A DNA stretch of 35,470 nt, from assembly GCA_900317425.1 (NCBI GenBank), contig ONGR01000028.1, positions 1-35,470 of the forward strand, in the 5' to 3' direction. The translations under genes were made by a program, and so were the position numbers. Below the pieces are notes generated by a model that saw nothing but the letters and a program-made list of their open reading frames with translations, had not been told where the DNA came from and did not search any database. The stretch comes from an uncultured Eubacteriales bacterium (GTDB taxonomy: Bacteria > Bacillota > Clostridia > Oscillospirales > Oscillospiraceae). The first letter of the stretch is position 1. Each line of letters begins with the position of its first letter. This document shows positions 24,593 through 32,216 of this stretch, one piece after another.

Positions 24593-24609
24593 GTGTCCAA
24601 ATTGGGCAC
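24593..24609. repeat. 17-bp palindrome copy 5
   Basis: GTGTCCAAATTGGGCAC, 5 bp after the end of the array and 59 bp before the serine recombinase stop codon. Confidence 0.8.
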
Positions 24610-24668
24610 AATTCCACAGAAGCAGAAAAAGGACCACCCCGCAGGATGATCCCTTTCTCCCCACCGCT

Positions 24669-26162
24669 TTATAGGGGTTGCAGCTCAATATCAAGCGAAA
24701 ATGCCATGGGCGGAGTTTTCTTTTCCTTGTGATACACCACCCGGCGGATGATCGCCTTTAGGAGCTGGTTTTTCCCCTCTGGTGATAGTGTTGGGTACAG
24801 ATCCAGCACGTTATCAATCGCCGTAACCGTCTGCTCCTTATTATGAACGCGGGCCGCGTTTAGCTCCAGCTTGATTTGCTCGCGCCTTTCAAGCAGATCA
24901 TTTCTTTCCGCCTCCGCTTTGTCCATGCGCTCCCGGAAGATCTCCCGGCTATACGTCCCATCTTCAAGCAGATCGCACAGCATGGCTTTTTTCTGCTCGT
25001 TCTTCTTCAGCTGTCCCTCAATGCCACGTAGTGCCATCTCTATTCCGCTGGTATCCGGCGGCGTGGCCTGCTGGATCTCGATACGCAAATTATCCCGGAT
25101 CTCCTCCAGATTGGCCAGCAAACGCCCCTCCACATAGTCAAAGCGCGCGGAGGCAATGCAGCCCTTGGTATTGCAAAGCAGGCGGGGATCTCCCTTGTTC
25201 TGTCCCATGCGGACCATATTATAGCCGCAGTTGCCGCAGACCACCAATCCGGACAGCGGGTTAGCTACCTGCCCATGATTGTTGGAGGGGATATAGCGCC
25301 CCTGCCGGATCTCCTGGGCCCTCTGCCAGTCCTCCCACGAAATGATAGCCGGGTGCAGACCGTCCACCATAAGCCAATCCGCCGGCGGCTGGTAGATAAC
25401 GTGGTGCTTTGGGTTTGCTTTGTTGGGCTTGATATGCTTTACTCTGTTCCATGCCACCTTGCCGGCATAGGTGGGATTGCGGAGGATCTGGCGGACAGTG
25501 GAGCGGCACCACTTGGCGTTTCGGTTTGGGACGCTGCCCATGGCGTTGAGCTCGTCCGCAATGGTGTGGGCGCCCACGCCCTCCAGATACCGGCTATATA
25601 TGTGCCGGATGTATGGGGCCTGCTCCTCGTCTATCTCCAGAGAGGGCAGCTTCCCCACGGTGCATTTGCGATAACCATACGGCGCATTTGCCACATAGCC
25701 GCCGGCCTCCACCGTCTGCATCAGACCGCGCCGCATACGCTTACGGATCATGCGCAGCTCCATCCGGGCGAAGAAGGATTTCATCTCCGTCTGTTCCTCG
25801 TCCAGATCGTCGGTCAGATCGTAGGTCTTTCCGGGGCATATAATCAGCGTTTCCGAGAGCCTGAAAGCCTCCAGGATGATACCCTGTTCTGACATGGCAC
25901 CGCGCCCCAGGCGGTCTATATCCGCACAGAATACCCCATCATATGCACCACTCTCCACTTGTTCCAGGAGTTTGAGCATCTCCGGGCGGGCATAGAGTGA
26001 TTCACCGGATACGACCTCTTCATACATGTCGATACCGCCGGCGGAGATCCCCATACGCTCCGCCAGTTCAAAGAGCATCTTGCGGTGTTTGGCAAGGACT
26101 TCCGCCGTGGTTTCGTGTGGGCTGTCCGCCCGTGACTTACGCAAATACATGGCATACGCCAT
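24669..26162 (-). CDS. Large serine recombinase
   Basis: 497-aa serine integrase-type recombinase. The N-terminal resolvase domain carries the nucleophile Ser10 (YLRKSR) and DIDRLGRG (about 81-88). A recombinase domain follows (YGYRKCTVG through NPTYAGKVAWNR). Next come a zinc ribbon (CGNCG plus a later CNTKGC), a long coiled coil (about 370-460) and a conserved end region (SPEGKNQLLKAIIRRVVYHK). It appears intact. AGGCGTGAAAA with GGAG upstream supports ATG 26162. It is embedded in the repeat array, with units on both sides, and lies on the strand opposite rep. It may be a second mobile module that inserted into the element, or the enzyme that acts on the array. The two cannot be told apart here. 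Confidence 0.95.
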   Translation of the reverse strand: MAYAMYLRKSRADSPHETTAEVLAKHRKMLFELAERMGISAGGIDMYEEVVSGESLYARPEMLKLLEQVESGAYDGVFCADIDRLGRGAMSEQGIILEAFRLSETLIICPGKTYDLTDDLDEEQTEMKSFFARMELRMIRKRMRRGLMQTVEAGGYVANAPYGYRKCTVGKLPSLEIDEEQAPYIRHIYSRYLEGVGAHTIADELNAMGSVPNRNAKWCRSTVRQILRNPTYAGKVAWNRVKHIKPNKANPKHHVIYQPPADWLMVDGLHPAIISWEDWQRAQEIRQGRYIPSNNHGQVANPLSGLVVCGNCGYNMVRMGQNKGDPRLLCNTKGCIASARFDYVEGRLLANLEEIRDNLRIEIQQATPPDTSGIEMALRGIEGQLKKNEQKKAMLCDLLEDGTYSREIFRERMDKAEAERNDLLERREQIKLELNAARVHNKEQTVTAIDNVLDLYPTLSPEGKNQLLKAIIRRVVYHKEKKTPPMAFSLDIELQPL

Positions 26163-26181
26163 TTTTCACGCCTCCAATCGT

Positions 26182-26209
26182 ATTATGATGGCAATAGTCT
26201 ATCTGATAA
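26182..26209 (-). promoter_or_regulatory. Promoter of the serine recombinase
   Basis: Minus strand -35 TTATCA (26204-26209), 16-bp spacer, -10 CATAAT (26182-26187); moderate match. Confidence 0.45.
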
Positions 26210-26221
26210 CCTGCTTTCTGT

Positions 26222-26390
26222 TAAGGCCCACAGGAACCGCAGTAACCGCCGGGCGCTCTCCGTCCCTCCGGCGGATCTCCATGCCTGGGCGCAGCTTCAG
26301 ACCGCTAGAAGGCCCCACAGGGTCGCAGCAGCCGCTGGGTGTGATCCTGTCCCGCCGGCGGATCTCCAGATCAGAGCGCCTCTGCAGCGT
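26222..26390 (+). repeat. Two array units on the far side of the serine recombinase
   Basis: One full and one partial unit in the same orientation as the main array. A 53-nt stretch (26229-26281) is identical to 24042-24094 (head of one unit). The next 40 nt match the body of the following main-array unit (24181-24221). This unit is therefore a precise mosaic of two units in the main array. Confidence 0.85.
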
Positions 26391-26408
26391 CATATATTTG
26401 GGTGTTTC

Positions 26409-26431
26409 TTTACCCTTGCTTTTACCCTTTA
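26409..26431 (+). promoter_or_regulatory. Putative integrase arm-type sites at the right end
   Basis: Tandem TTTACCCTT-type boxes identical to 16029-16051 except for two adjacent bases, 104 bp inside attR. Other short inverted repeats between here and attR (GGAAAGC-CAGT-GCTTTCC; TTTCCACCGTGGAAA) may bind excisionase or host factors. Confidence 0.65.
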
Positions 26432-26535
26432 GGCAAGGCCGGCGCAATTCAAAGGGTGCCACGCAATACCACGCACAGGCACAGGAAAGCAACGGAAAGC
26501 CAGTGCTTTCCACCGTGGAAAACTGGCCCCTTTAA

Positions 26536-26560
26536 TTCGAATCCCTCCCACTGCGCCATA
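26536..26560 (+). repeat. attR core (25-bp direct repeat)
   Basis: Perfect copy of 15947-15971, the tRNA-Ser 3' end. No tRNA body precedes it, so it is the displaced attachment site and not a second tRNA gene. Confidence 0.95.
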
Positions 26561-26604
26561 ATGAAAACAGGTCGCCCTAAGGGCGACCTGTTTTCATTAT
26601 TGAT
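26558..26604 (+). terminator. Original tRNA-Ser terminator, displaced by the element
   Basis: 20-bp perfect stem (26558-26577 / 26581-26600) with loop TAA and a T-rich 3' side (CTGTTTTCATTATTG). It begins within the attR core, so before insertion it followed the tRNA directly. The rest of the gap to 26717 holds nothing recognised. Confidence 0.8.
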
Positions 26605-26717
26605 GGAGGGATGAGAAGTTTATTCCCCTTGCGGGGAAATCCCTCCCTTTCTTCCCCTGGCGGCATATTCTCCCCCACTCACTCTTTCCGGAAAAAAACG
26701 CCAAATCCCGGAAAAAG

Positions 26718-26746
26718 TTGTCATCCCCCCCATTCTGCGCTATAAT
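26718..26746 (+). promoter_or_regulatory. Promoter of the PAP2 gene
   Basis: -35 TTGTCA (26718-26723), 17-bp spacer, perfect -10 TATAAT (26741-26746). Confidence 0.75.
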
Positions 26747-26827
26747 GATGTTTACAGATGCAGACAAAATCGGCTGCCGTGCCGGGTCCGTGCGGCAGGG
26801 CGGCAGAACGGTGTTGAGGTGAGAGGT

Positions 26828-27538
26828 ATGAAACGCTTCATTGACAAGATCAAGGCCATACCGTGGTGGGGCTGGGCCGTCGGGTTTTTCTACTTTGGAC
26901 TCCAGTACGGGCTCTACCGGCTGGGGGCCTGGCTCAGCCGTGTTCTGGGGACCATCTCCTACGCTTTCGAGTGGAAAATCGACGCCGTGGACGACCTGTT
27001 CCCGGTGGTTCCGGTGTTCGCCGTCATCTATCTGTTCTCCTATGTCTTTTGGATATGCGCCCCCATAGCGGTCTCGCTGACAAAAAAACGGAACTTTATC
27101 AATTACATCGTGGGACTTTCCCTGGCCTATCTGATCGGCTTCCTGTTCTTTATCTTCCTGCCCACGTATATGGACCGGGTCAAGGAGAACCTCATGGAAA
27201 TTGCCGCTGCCCCCGGCTTCTTCCATCAGCTTTTGAGAACCATCTATGAGGCGGACGGAAGCGACATGGCATTCAATCTGTTCCCCTCCTATCACTGCCT
27301 CATCAGCGCCTACTGCTATCTGGGCGTGCGGAAGCAGCCGGAAATCTCAAAAGGCTTCCGGATCTATTCCCTGGTGATGGCCGCCCTCATCTGCCTGTCC
27401 ACCCTGCTGACCAAGCAGCACTACATCGTGGACTGCTTCGGGGGCGTGGCGATTGCCGTCGCCTGCTACGCTCTGATGAACAAACTTGACCCCGGGAAAA
27501 AGGTATCCACACCCTCAGAGGTTTCTTCCTCCGTTTAA
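26828..27538 (+). CDS. PAP2-family membrane phosphatase-like protein
   Basis: 236-aa polytopic membrane protein of the PAP2 (type 2 phosphatidic acid phosphatase) superfamily, six predicted helices. The second and third catalytic motifs are visible: PSYHC (PSxH-like, acid-base His) and LTKQHYIVDCFGG (nucleophile His with the following Asp). It likely removes phosphate from, or transfers head groups between, lipid phosphates at the membrane. The layout resembles inositolphosphotransferase-like PAP2 proteins. ATG 26828 is preferred over an in-frame GTG 9 nt upstream because GAGGTGAGAGGT precedes it. Single-gene unit with its own promoter and terminator. Confidence 0.85.
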   Translation: MKRFIDKIKAIPWWGWAVGFFYFGLQYGLYRLGAWLSRVLGTISYAFEWKIDAVDDLFPVVPVFAVIYLFSYVFWICAPIAVSLTKKRNFINYIVGLSLAYLIGFLFFIFLPTYMDRVKENLMEIAAAPGFFHQLLRTIYEADGSDMAFNLFPSYHCLISAYCYLGVRKQPEISKGFRIYSLVMAALICLSTLLTKQHYIVDCFGGVAIAVACYALMNKLDPGKKVSTPSEVSSSV

Positions 27539-27547
27539 ATTCAAAAG

Positions 27548-27590
27548 AAAAACAGCGTGCCGTCCCGTTGGGACGGCACGCTGTTTTTTA
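27548..27590. terminator. Bidirectional terminator between the PAP2 and methionine gamma-lyase genes
   Basis: 19-bp stem (27548-27566 / 27570-27588), loop GTT, T-rich on the plus-strand 3' side and A-rich on the left. It serves both convergent genes. Confidence 0.92.
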
Positions 27591-27604
27591 TTGTGGACAG
27601 TCCC

Positions 27605-28798
27605 TTACAGCTGATCCAGCGCCTGCTTCAGATCGGCGATGATGTCCTCGGCATTCTCCAGGCCGGCCGACAGACGGATGAGGCCGGGGGCGATACCGGA
27701 GACGGCCAGTTCCTCCGCCGTATAGGTGGAGTGGGTCATGGAGGCCGGGTGCTCGATCAGGCTCTCCGCATCGCCCAGAGAGACGGCAATAGCGATCATG
27801 TGCAGGCTGTTCACCAGCTTCATACCGGCCTCCCTGCCGCCCTTGACCTCAAAGCTCACCATGCCGCCGAAGTCACGCATCTGCCGCTTGGCCACGTCGT
27901 GGCCGGGGCTGTCCGGCAGGCCGGGATAGTAGACCTTCTCCACCGCCGGATGGCCGCAGAGGAACTCCGCCACCCGGGCGGCGTTCTCGCAGTGGCGGGC
28001 CATGCGCAGCTCCAGCGTCTTGATGCCACGCAGGATCAGATAGGCGGCGAAGGGATCCATCACGGCGCCTGTCATGTCCTTCAGACCGAACAGCCGCACC
28101 TCACCGATAAAGTCGGCGCTGCCCACCACGAAGCCGGCGATCACATCGCCGTGTCCGTTGAGATATTTGGTGGCGGAGTGCACCACCACGTCGGCGCCCA
28201 GGGCCAGAGGATTCTGGAGCATAGGCGAGGCAAAGGTGTTGTCGCACACCACCTTGATATCGGCGTTATAGCCATGGGCAATGGCCGCCACGGCGGCGAT
28301 GTCGGTGATCTTTAGGGTGGGATTGGCGGGGGTCTCCAGATACACCGCCGCCGTGTTTGGCTTCAGGTGGGCCTTCACCACCTCCAGATCGGTGGTGTCG
28401 ATAAAATCCACCTCCACGCCGTAGCGGGTGAGACCGTGGTTCAGCAGGGCAAAGGTGCAGCCGTACAGGGTCTTGTCGGCCAGAATGTGTTTCCCCGCAG
28501 CGGCAATGGTCCACAGGCAGGAGGCCACGGCGCCCATGCCGGAGCCGGCGGCCACGCAGGCCTCGCCCCCTTCCAGCGCCGCCACACGCTCCTCCAGCGC
28601 AGACACGGTGGGATTGCCCAGCCGGGTATAGATGTAGCCGTTCTCCTCCCCGGCAAAACGGCGTCCCCCCTGCTCGCAGTTGTCAAACACGAAGGTGGAC
28701 GTCTGATAGATGGGGGTGGACAGAGCGCCGTACTGCTTGTCCTTGGCGTGTCCGGCGTGGATGGCCCTGGTGCCGAAGCCGCAGGTTTCGTAATTCAT
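27605..28798 (-). CDS. Methionine gamma-lyase
   Basis: 397-aa Cys/Met-metabolism PLP enzyme. It has the family core (YTRLGNPT, LETPANPT, CDNTFASP, and the PLP lysine K211 in SATKYLNGHGD). Cys114 in LYGCTFALL corresponds to the active-site Cys116 typical of methionine gamma-lyase rather than cystathionine lyases, which favours cleavage of methionine to methanethiol, ammonia and 2-oxobutyrate. A role in amino-acid fermentation fits the neighbouring cluster. Cystathionine gamma-synthase/lyase or homocysteine lyase activity cannot be excluded. ATCAGGAGGAGAGATC precedes the ATG. Confidence 0.88.
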   Translation of the reverse strand: MNYETCGFGTRAIHAGHAKDKQYGALSTPIYQTSTFVFDNCEQGGRRFAGEENGYIYTRLGNPTVSALEERVAALEGGEACVAAGSGMGAVASCLWTIAAAGKHILADKTLYGCTFALLNHGLTRYGVEVDFIDTTDLEVVKAHLKPNTAAVYLETPANPTLKITDIAAVAAIAHGYNADIKVVCDNTFASPMLQNPLALGADVVVHSATKYLNGHGDVIAGFVVGSADFIGEVRLFGLKDMTGAVMDPFAAYLILRGIKTLELRMARHCENAARVAEFLCGHPAVEKVYYPGLPDSPGHDVAKRQMRDFGGMVSFEVKGGREAGMKLVNSLHMIAIAVSLGDAESLIEHPASMTHSTYTAEELAVSGIAPGLIRLSAGLENAEDIIADLKQALDQL

Positions 28799-28852
28799 GA
28801 TCTCTCCTCCTGATCCTCATATTGATATTTCCAGAATATGGTATCGAAAGTT

Positions 28853-28879
28853 GACGCCCCGCCGGTCAGACGGGGCGTC
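28853..28879 (-). terminator. Possible terminator of the flavoenzyme gene
   Basis: 9-bp stem GACGCCCCG / CGGGGCGTC, about 30 nt past the flavoenzyme stop. No T-run follows, so it is weak. Confidence 0.4.
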
Positions 28880-28909
28880 GTATGGTCTGTCTACAGCGTC
28901 CCGCCTGCG

Positions 28910-31186
28910 TCAGATGCGGACGGCCAGGTTGTAGGCGGCCTTGGTGGCCTGCCACATATTGCCGGGCTTCTGGGTGTTGTAGCTGTCGCCGATGTTGTGG
29001 ACCTCGGGGGCCACGTGCTCCATCTGGGCGGACAGGAAGGGACGGTCGTCGCCTCGGTTGCCGATGGCCAGCACCACCAGGTCGGCGTCCAGCTGCTCGA
29101 TGGTCTCCTCGTTGGTCATCTTGGGAGCCAGCGGGTTCTCCACGTTCTTGGGGATGATGGGCGTCCAGGTGCAGTAGGGATCGGGCACGGCCTTGCTGCG
29201 GTTCCGGGCAATGACCACGTGGCCGTCCTCAAAACGGGTGACGCGGGCGCAGTTGATGAGCTTGCCGCCGTCGGCCTCGAAGTAGTGGATCAGATGGCCG
29301 CGGTTGGCGGTGCAGGCGCCGTCCTCGAAGTGCTCCATCATCTCCACGCAGGTGACGTCCCGCTGGTACTCGGTGGCCAGCCAGAAGGCGGTCTCCAGGC
29401 CTACGGCGCCGCCGCCCACGACGACGATCTTCCTGTCGCTCTCCTGCAGCTCCTCCGGATGGGTCAGCAGATAGGTGGCCTCGATGTGGCGCATGGTGTC
29501 GATGCCGGGGAACTTGGGCTGGCCCTCACGGGAGCCGTTGGCGAACACCACGGCGTCATAGCCGGCGGCCTTCAGCTCCTCGTTGGTGACGGTGGTGTTC
29601 AGATGCACCGTCACGCCCTGGGTCTTCTCCGTCTGGCGAATCAGCCACTCCATGTAGTTGTGGAGATCGTACTTGCTCAGGGGCGCGCCGGCGGCGTGCA
29701 TCTTGCCGCCCATCTTGTCGCTCTTCTCAAAGACCTCCACCGTGTGGCCCCGGCGTGCGGCGGTGATGGCGAAGTTCAAGCCGGCGCAGCCGGCACCGAT
29801 GACGGCGATGCGCTTTTTCACCTCGGCGGGGGCGGGCACGGCGGGCAGCAGCTCCTCAAAGCCGGTGCGGGGATTGACGGCGCACTGGGGATGGCCGCCC
29901 TCCACGAACTCGTTGACGCAGCCCTCCTGGCAGCCGATGCAGGGGCGGATCTCCTCCACCTTGCCGGCATAGGCCTTGTTGCACCAGTCGGGATCGGCCA
30001 GAACGGGACGACCCAGCATGATCATGTCGGCCTTGCCGTCCCGCAGAGCCTGCTCGGCAAGGTCGGGATAGCCCAGCTTGCCCACCGCCACGATGGGGAC
30101 CTCCACGCCGGCGTTGGACTTGATGCCCCGGGCGGCAAAGTACTCCTTGGCTACCTTGGACACGTCCAGGAAGCAGCCGGCGGGCATGCCTGCCGGGGGA
30201 TGGGGCAGCCACCAGTTGTCATAGCAGCCCAGGTCCACGTCGAACATATCGACGCCGGCCTTCACCAGGTTCTCCATGTAGTTGAGGGTATCGGCGATGG
30301 AGCGGCCGTTCTTGAACTTTTTCAGACTCTTCACGGTGTCCATCCGCTCGCCGTAGGTCTCCTCCAGAGCAAGGGACAGGTCGATGCGGTACATGATGGG
30401 ATAGTCCGGGCCGGTCTTGGCGCGGATCTTCTTGATGAGGTCGATGCCGAAGCGCTGCCAGTCGGCGTACTTGCCCAGCTTGCGGCGGTTGAAGGCGGGG
30501 CTGGTCATCTGATCCAGCAGATAGCCCTCGTGGCCGTGGAGATACACACCGTCGAGGCCCATGACCTTGGCGTCCATGGCGGCCTGGCCGGCATTGGCGA
30601 TGATCTTGCTGCACTCCAGATCCGTCAGGGGACGGCATGGCACGTCGGGCAGGTAGAAATTGGGATTCAGAGAGGCGGACACCGGCAGCTGGAACTTGGT
30701 CAGCAGGCACTGGGGATTGCCCACGCGGCCCAGGCCGGGGGTCAGCTGGATGAAGATGCGGCTGCCCCGGGCGTGGACGCCCTGGGCCAGGTCACGCCAG
30801 CCCATGAAGTTGGTGCGGGTGCCGTCGATGCGGGGGAAGTAGGAGTAGTTGCCCTTCTCCGTAACGGAGGAGTCGATGTGGTGGCTGATGGGCACCAGAC
30901 CGGTGGTCAGCAGGCCGATGCCGCCCTCGGCGCGGGCAAAGAAATACTGGAGCATCTTGTCGTCGGGACGGCCGGTCTCCTCGGCCATCTGGCAGTTGCC
31001 CATGGGGGCCATCACCAGGCGGTTTTTCACCGTCAGCTTGTTGATCTGGATGGGGGAAAACATGGCGGTGTAGGGATAGAGGTTCTGCGTCATGCGGCCG
31101 GTGCCGCCCTGGCGGTTCTCGCAGTCGGTGCGCACCCAGTTGCCGTAGCTGTTCACCAGCTGTTGAATCAAAACATCCTTTTTCAA
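28910..31186 (-). CDS. FMN/4Fe-4S/FAD oxidoreductase of the 2,4-dienoyl-CoA/2-enoate reductase family
   Basis: About 758-aa cytosolic NADH-dependent flavoenzyme. An old-yellow-enzyme TIM barrel (about 35-385; FSPIQINKLTVKNRLVMAPM, LHGHEGYLLDQMTSP, IMLGRPVLADPDW) binds FMN. The cluster C416-x2-C419-x3-C423-x11-C435 binds 4Fe-4S. An FAD domain has GAGCAG (464-469), and a second nucleotide-binding GGGAVG serves NAD(P)H. Relatives reduce C=C bonds of enoates or dienoyl-CoA. The frame extends to 31321, but a promoter (31241-31269) lies in that extension. TTG 31186, with GTGAGGA upstream, is therefore preferred; an ATG 26 codons further in (MTQNLYPY) is also possible. It is divergent from the dehydratase operon and probably reduces the enoyl product made there. 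Confidence 0.88.
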   Translation of the reverse strand: MKKDVLIQQLVNSYGNWVRTDCENRQGGTGRMTQNLYPYTAMFSPIQINKLTVKNRLVMAPMGNCQMAEETGRPDDKMLQYFFARAEGGIGLLTTGLVPISHHIDSSVTEKGNYSYFPRIDGTRTNFMGWRDLAQGVHARGSRIFIQLTPGLGRVGNPQCLLTKFQLPVSASLNPNFYLPDVPCRPLTDLECSKIIANAGQAAMDAKVMGLDGVYLHGHEGYLLDQMTSPAFNRRKLGKYADWQRFGIDLIKKIRAKTGPDYPIMYRIDLSLALEETYGERMDTVKSLKKFKNGRSIADTLNYMENLVKAGVDMFDVDLGCYDNWWLPHPPAGMPAGCFLDVSKVAKEYFAARGIKSNAGVEVPIVAVGKLGYPDLAEQALRDGKADMIMLGRPVLADPDWCNKAYAGKVEEIRPCIGCQEGCVNEFVEGGHPQCAVNPRTGFEELLPAVPAPAEVKKRIAVIGAGCAGLNFAITAARRGHTVEVFEKSDKMGGKMHAAGAPLSKYDLHNYMEWLIRQTEKTQGVTVHLNTTVTNEELKAAGYDAVVFANGSREGQPKFPGIDTMRHIEATYLLTHPEELQESDRKIVVVGGGAVGLETAFWLATEYQRDVTCVEMMEHFEDGACTANRGHLIHYFEADGGKLINCARVTRFEDGHVVIARNRSKAVPDPYCTWTPIIPKNVENPLAPKMTNEETIEQLDADLVVLAIGNRGDDRPFLSAQMEHVAPEVHNIGDSYNTQKPGNMWQATKAAYNLAVRI

Positions 31187-31240
31187 GAGATCGTCCTCAC
31201 TTTCCTGTTGATTTGCCAAGAGTTCGGTATTATCAGCTTC

Positions 31241-31269
31241 AGCATACCACATTCCTTTTGCAGAATCAA
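31241..31269 (-). promoter_or_regulatory. Promoter of the flavoenzyme gene
   Basis: Minus strand -35 TTGATT (31264-31269), 17-bp spacer, -10 TATGCT (31241-31246). It decides against the longest ORF start. Confidence 0.5.
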
Positions 31270-31300
31270 CAAAAATTCCGCCCACAACCGCAATATTTCG

Positions 31301-31329
31301 TTGCAAAATGACCGTTTTCATGGTAAGAT
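31301..31329 (+). promoter_or_regulatory. Promoter of the dehydratase operon
   Basis: -35 TTGCAA (31301-31306), 17-bp spacer, -10 TAAGAT (31324-31329), 31 bp from the divergent promoter. The shared 130-bp region suggests joint control. Confidence 0.6.
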
Positions 31330-31395
31330 ATAGCTGTATCTTTGCGGGCTCTCCATTTCCCGCCGGGGATCCCGCCGAAAGGCAGTGAACACGTT

Positions 31396-32160
31396 TTGGA
31401 ACGCAACACCAAGATCATCGCCGTGGCCGGCAAGGGCGGCGTCGGCAAAACCAGTATCTCCGCCGCCTTCGTACGGCTGCTGGTGGAGGCCTATCCCGGC
31501 AAACGGATCCTGGCCATCGACGCCGATCCCGCCGTGGGCCTCTCCACCGCGCTGGGCGTGGAGGTCCGGGAGACGCTGGACGATATCCGCAAGAGCATCG
31601 TCGCCTCGGTGGAGGACGGCGCGCCCCGTGAGGCCATCGAGCTTTTGAGCGAGGCCCGGTACCGCATCTTCGACACCATGGTGGAGCAGCAGGAGTTCTC
31701 CTTCCTGGCTATCGGCCGTCCGGAGAGTGCCGGCTGCTACTGCAAGGTCAACGCCTATCTCAAGGAGGTCATCAACCTCCTGAGCCACGACTTTGACTAC
31801 GTGGTCATCGACGGGGAGGCCGGCATCGAGCAGATCAACCGCCGGGTCATGGAGAAGGTGACCCACCTGGTGCTGATCACCGACCCCAGCCGCAAGGGCA
31901 CCCAGGTCATCGACACCATCAAGAAGGTGGCCGACGAGCTGGTGATGTACGATCGCTGCGGCGCCATCGTCAACCGGGTGGCAGACCCGTCCATGATCCC
32001 CTACATCCACGTGGAGGGCACGGAGATCCTGTCCATCATTCCCAGCGACAGCGACCATGCCGCCAACGACATCCAGGGCCGCAGCGTCTTTGACCTGCCG
32101 GAGAACAGCCCGGTAATGCAGGGCGCCCGGGAGGCACTCAAAAAGTTAGAAATCCTTTGA
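31396..32160 (+). CDS. CooC-like P-loop ATPase (SIMIBI/MinD superfamily)
   Basis: 254-aa cytosolic ATPase. The deviant Walker A is GKGGVGKTS (12-20), followed by the IDADP switch motif, a Cys-x-Cys at C114/C116 (GCYCK) and DYVVIDGEAGIE. The CxC matches the metal-binding dimer motif of CooC, the ATPase that inserts nickel into CO dehydrogenase; no CODH gene is visible here. The sequence opens with a TTG start (31396); a weak GAAAGG lies 13 nt upstream and in-frame sequence before it lacks homology. As first gene of the operon it may help mature or reduce the Fe-S centres of the dehydratase; this is inference. Confidence 0.82.
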   Translation: MERNTKIIAVAGKGGVGKTSISAAFVRLLVEAYPGKRILAIDADPAVGLSTALGVEVRETLDDIRKSIVASVEDGAPREAIELLSEARYRIFDTMVEQQEFSFLAIGRPESAGCYCKVNAYLKEVINLLSHDFDYVVIDGEAGIEQINRRVMEKVTHLVLITDPSRKGTQVIDTIKKVADELVMYDRCGAIVNRVADPSMIPYIHVEGTEILSIIPSDSDHAANDIQGRSVFDLPENSPVMQGAREALKKLEIL

Positions 32161-32216
32161 AAAAACAAAAATCGTAGATTGGTAGAACCACATAACGAGA
32201 GAGAGGTGTCATTTCA

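Larger units (their letters stand above)
15972..26560. mobile_element. Integrated genetic element (about 10.6 kb) in tRNA-Ser
   Basis: Bounded by a perfect 25-bp direct repeat of the tRNA-Ser 3' end, with a tyrosine integrase gene adjacent to attL and matching 23-bp tandem sites inside each end. Contents: two tyrosine recombinases, a large serine recombinase, a ribbon-helix-helix regulator, a CI/Cro-like switch, an excisionase-like protein, an HUH replication protein, small unknowns and a hairpin-rich array. No structural phage gene, relaxase/T4SS set or resistance gene is seen. This fits an integrative plasmid-like or phage-satellite element that replicates by rolling circle after excision. 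That last step is inference. Confidence 0.92.

Noticed and set aside
24593-26221. Precise boundaries of the serine recombinase as a separate inserted mobile unit
   Set aside because: Array units flank it on both sides, but no target duplication or core repeat could be identified, so insertion is left as a hypothesis.
26536-26560. A second tRNA-Ser gene at the right end of the element
   Set aside because: Only the T-arm/acceptor 3' part is present; it is the attR duplication.
28838-31333. Long plus-strand frame over the flavoenzyme, and similar long antisense frames at 33335-35347 (minus) and 11610-13649 (plus)
   Set aside because: Each lies opposite a gene with clear catalytic motifs and shows the low-complexity Gly/Val/His/Leu bias of antisense frames in GC-rich DNA.
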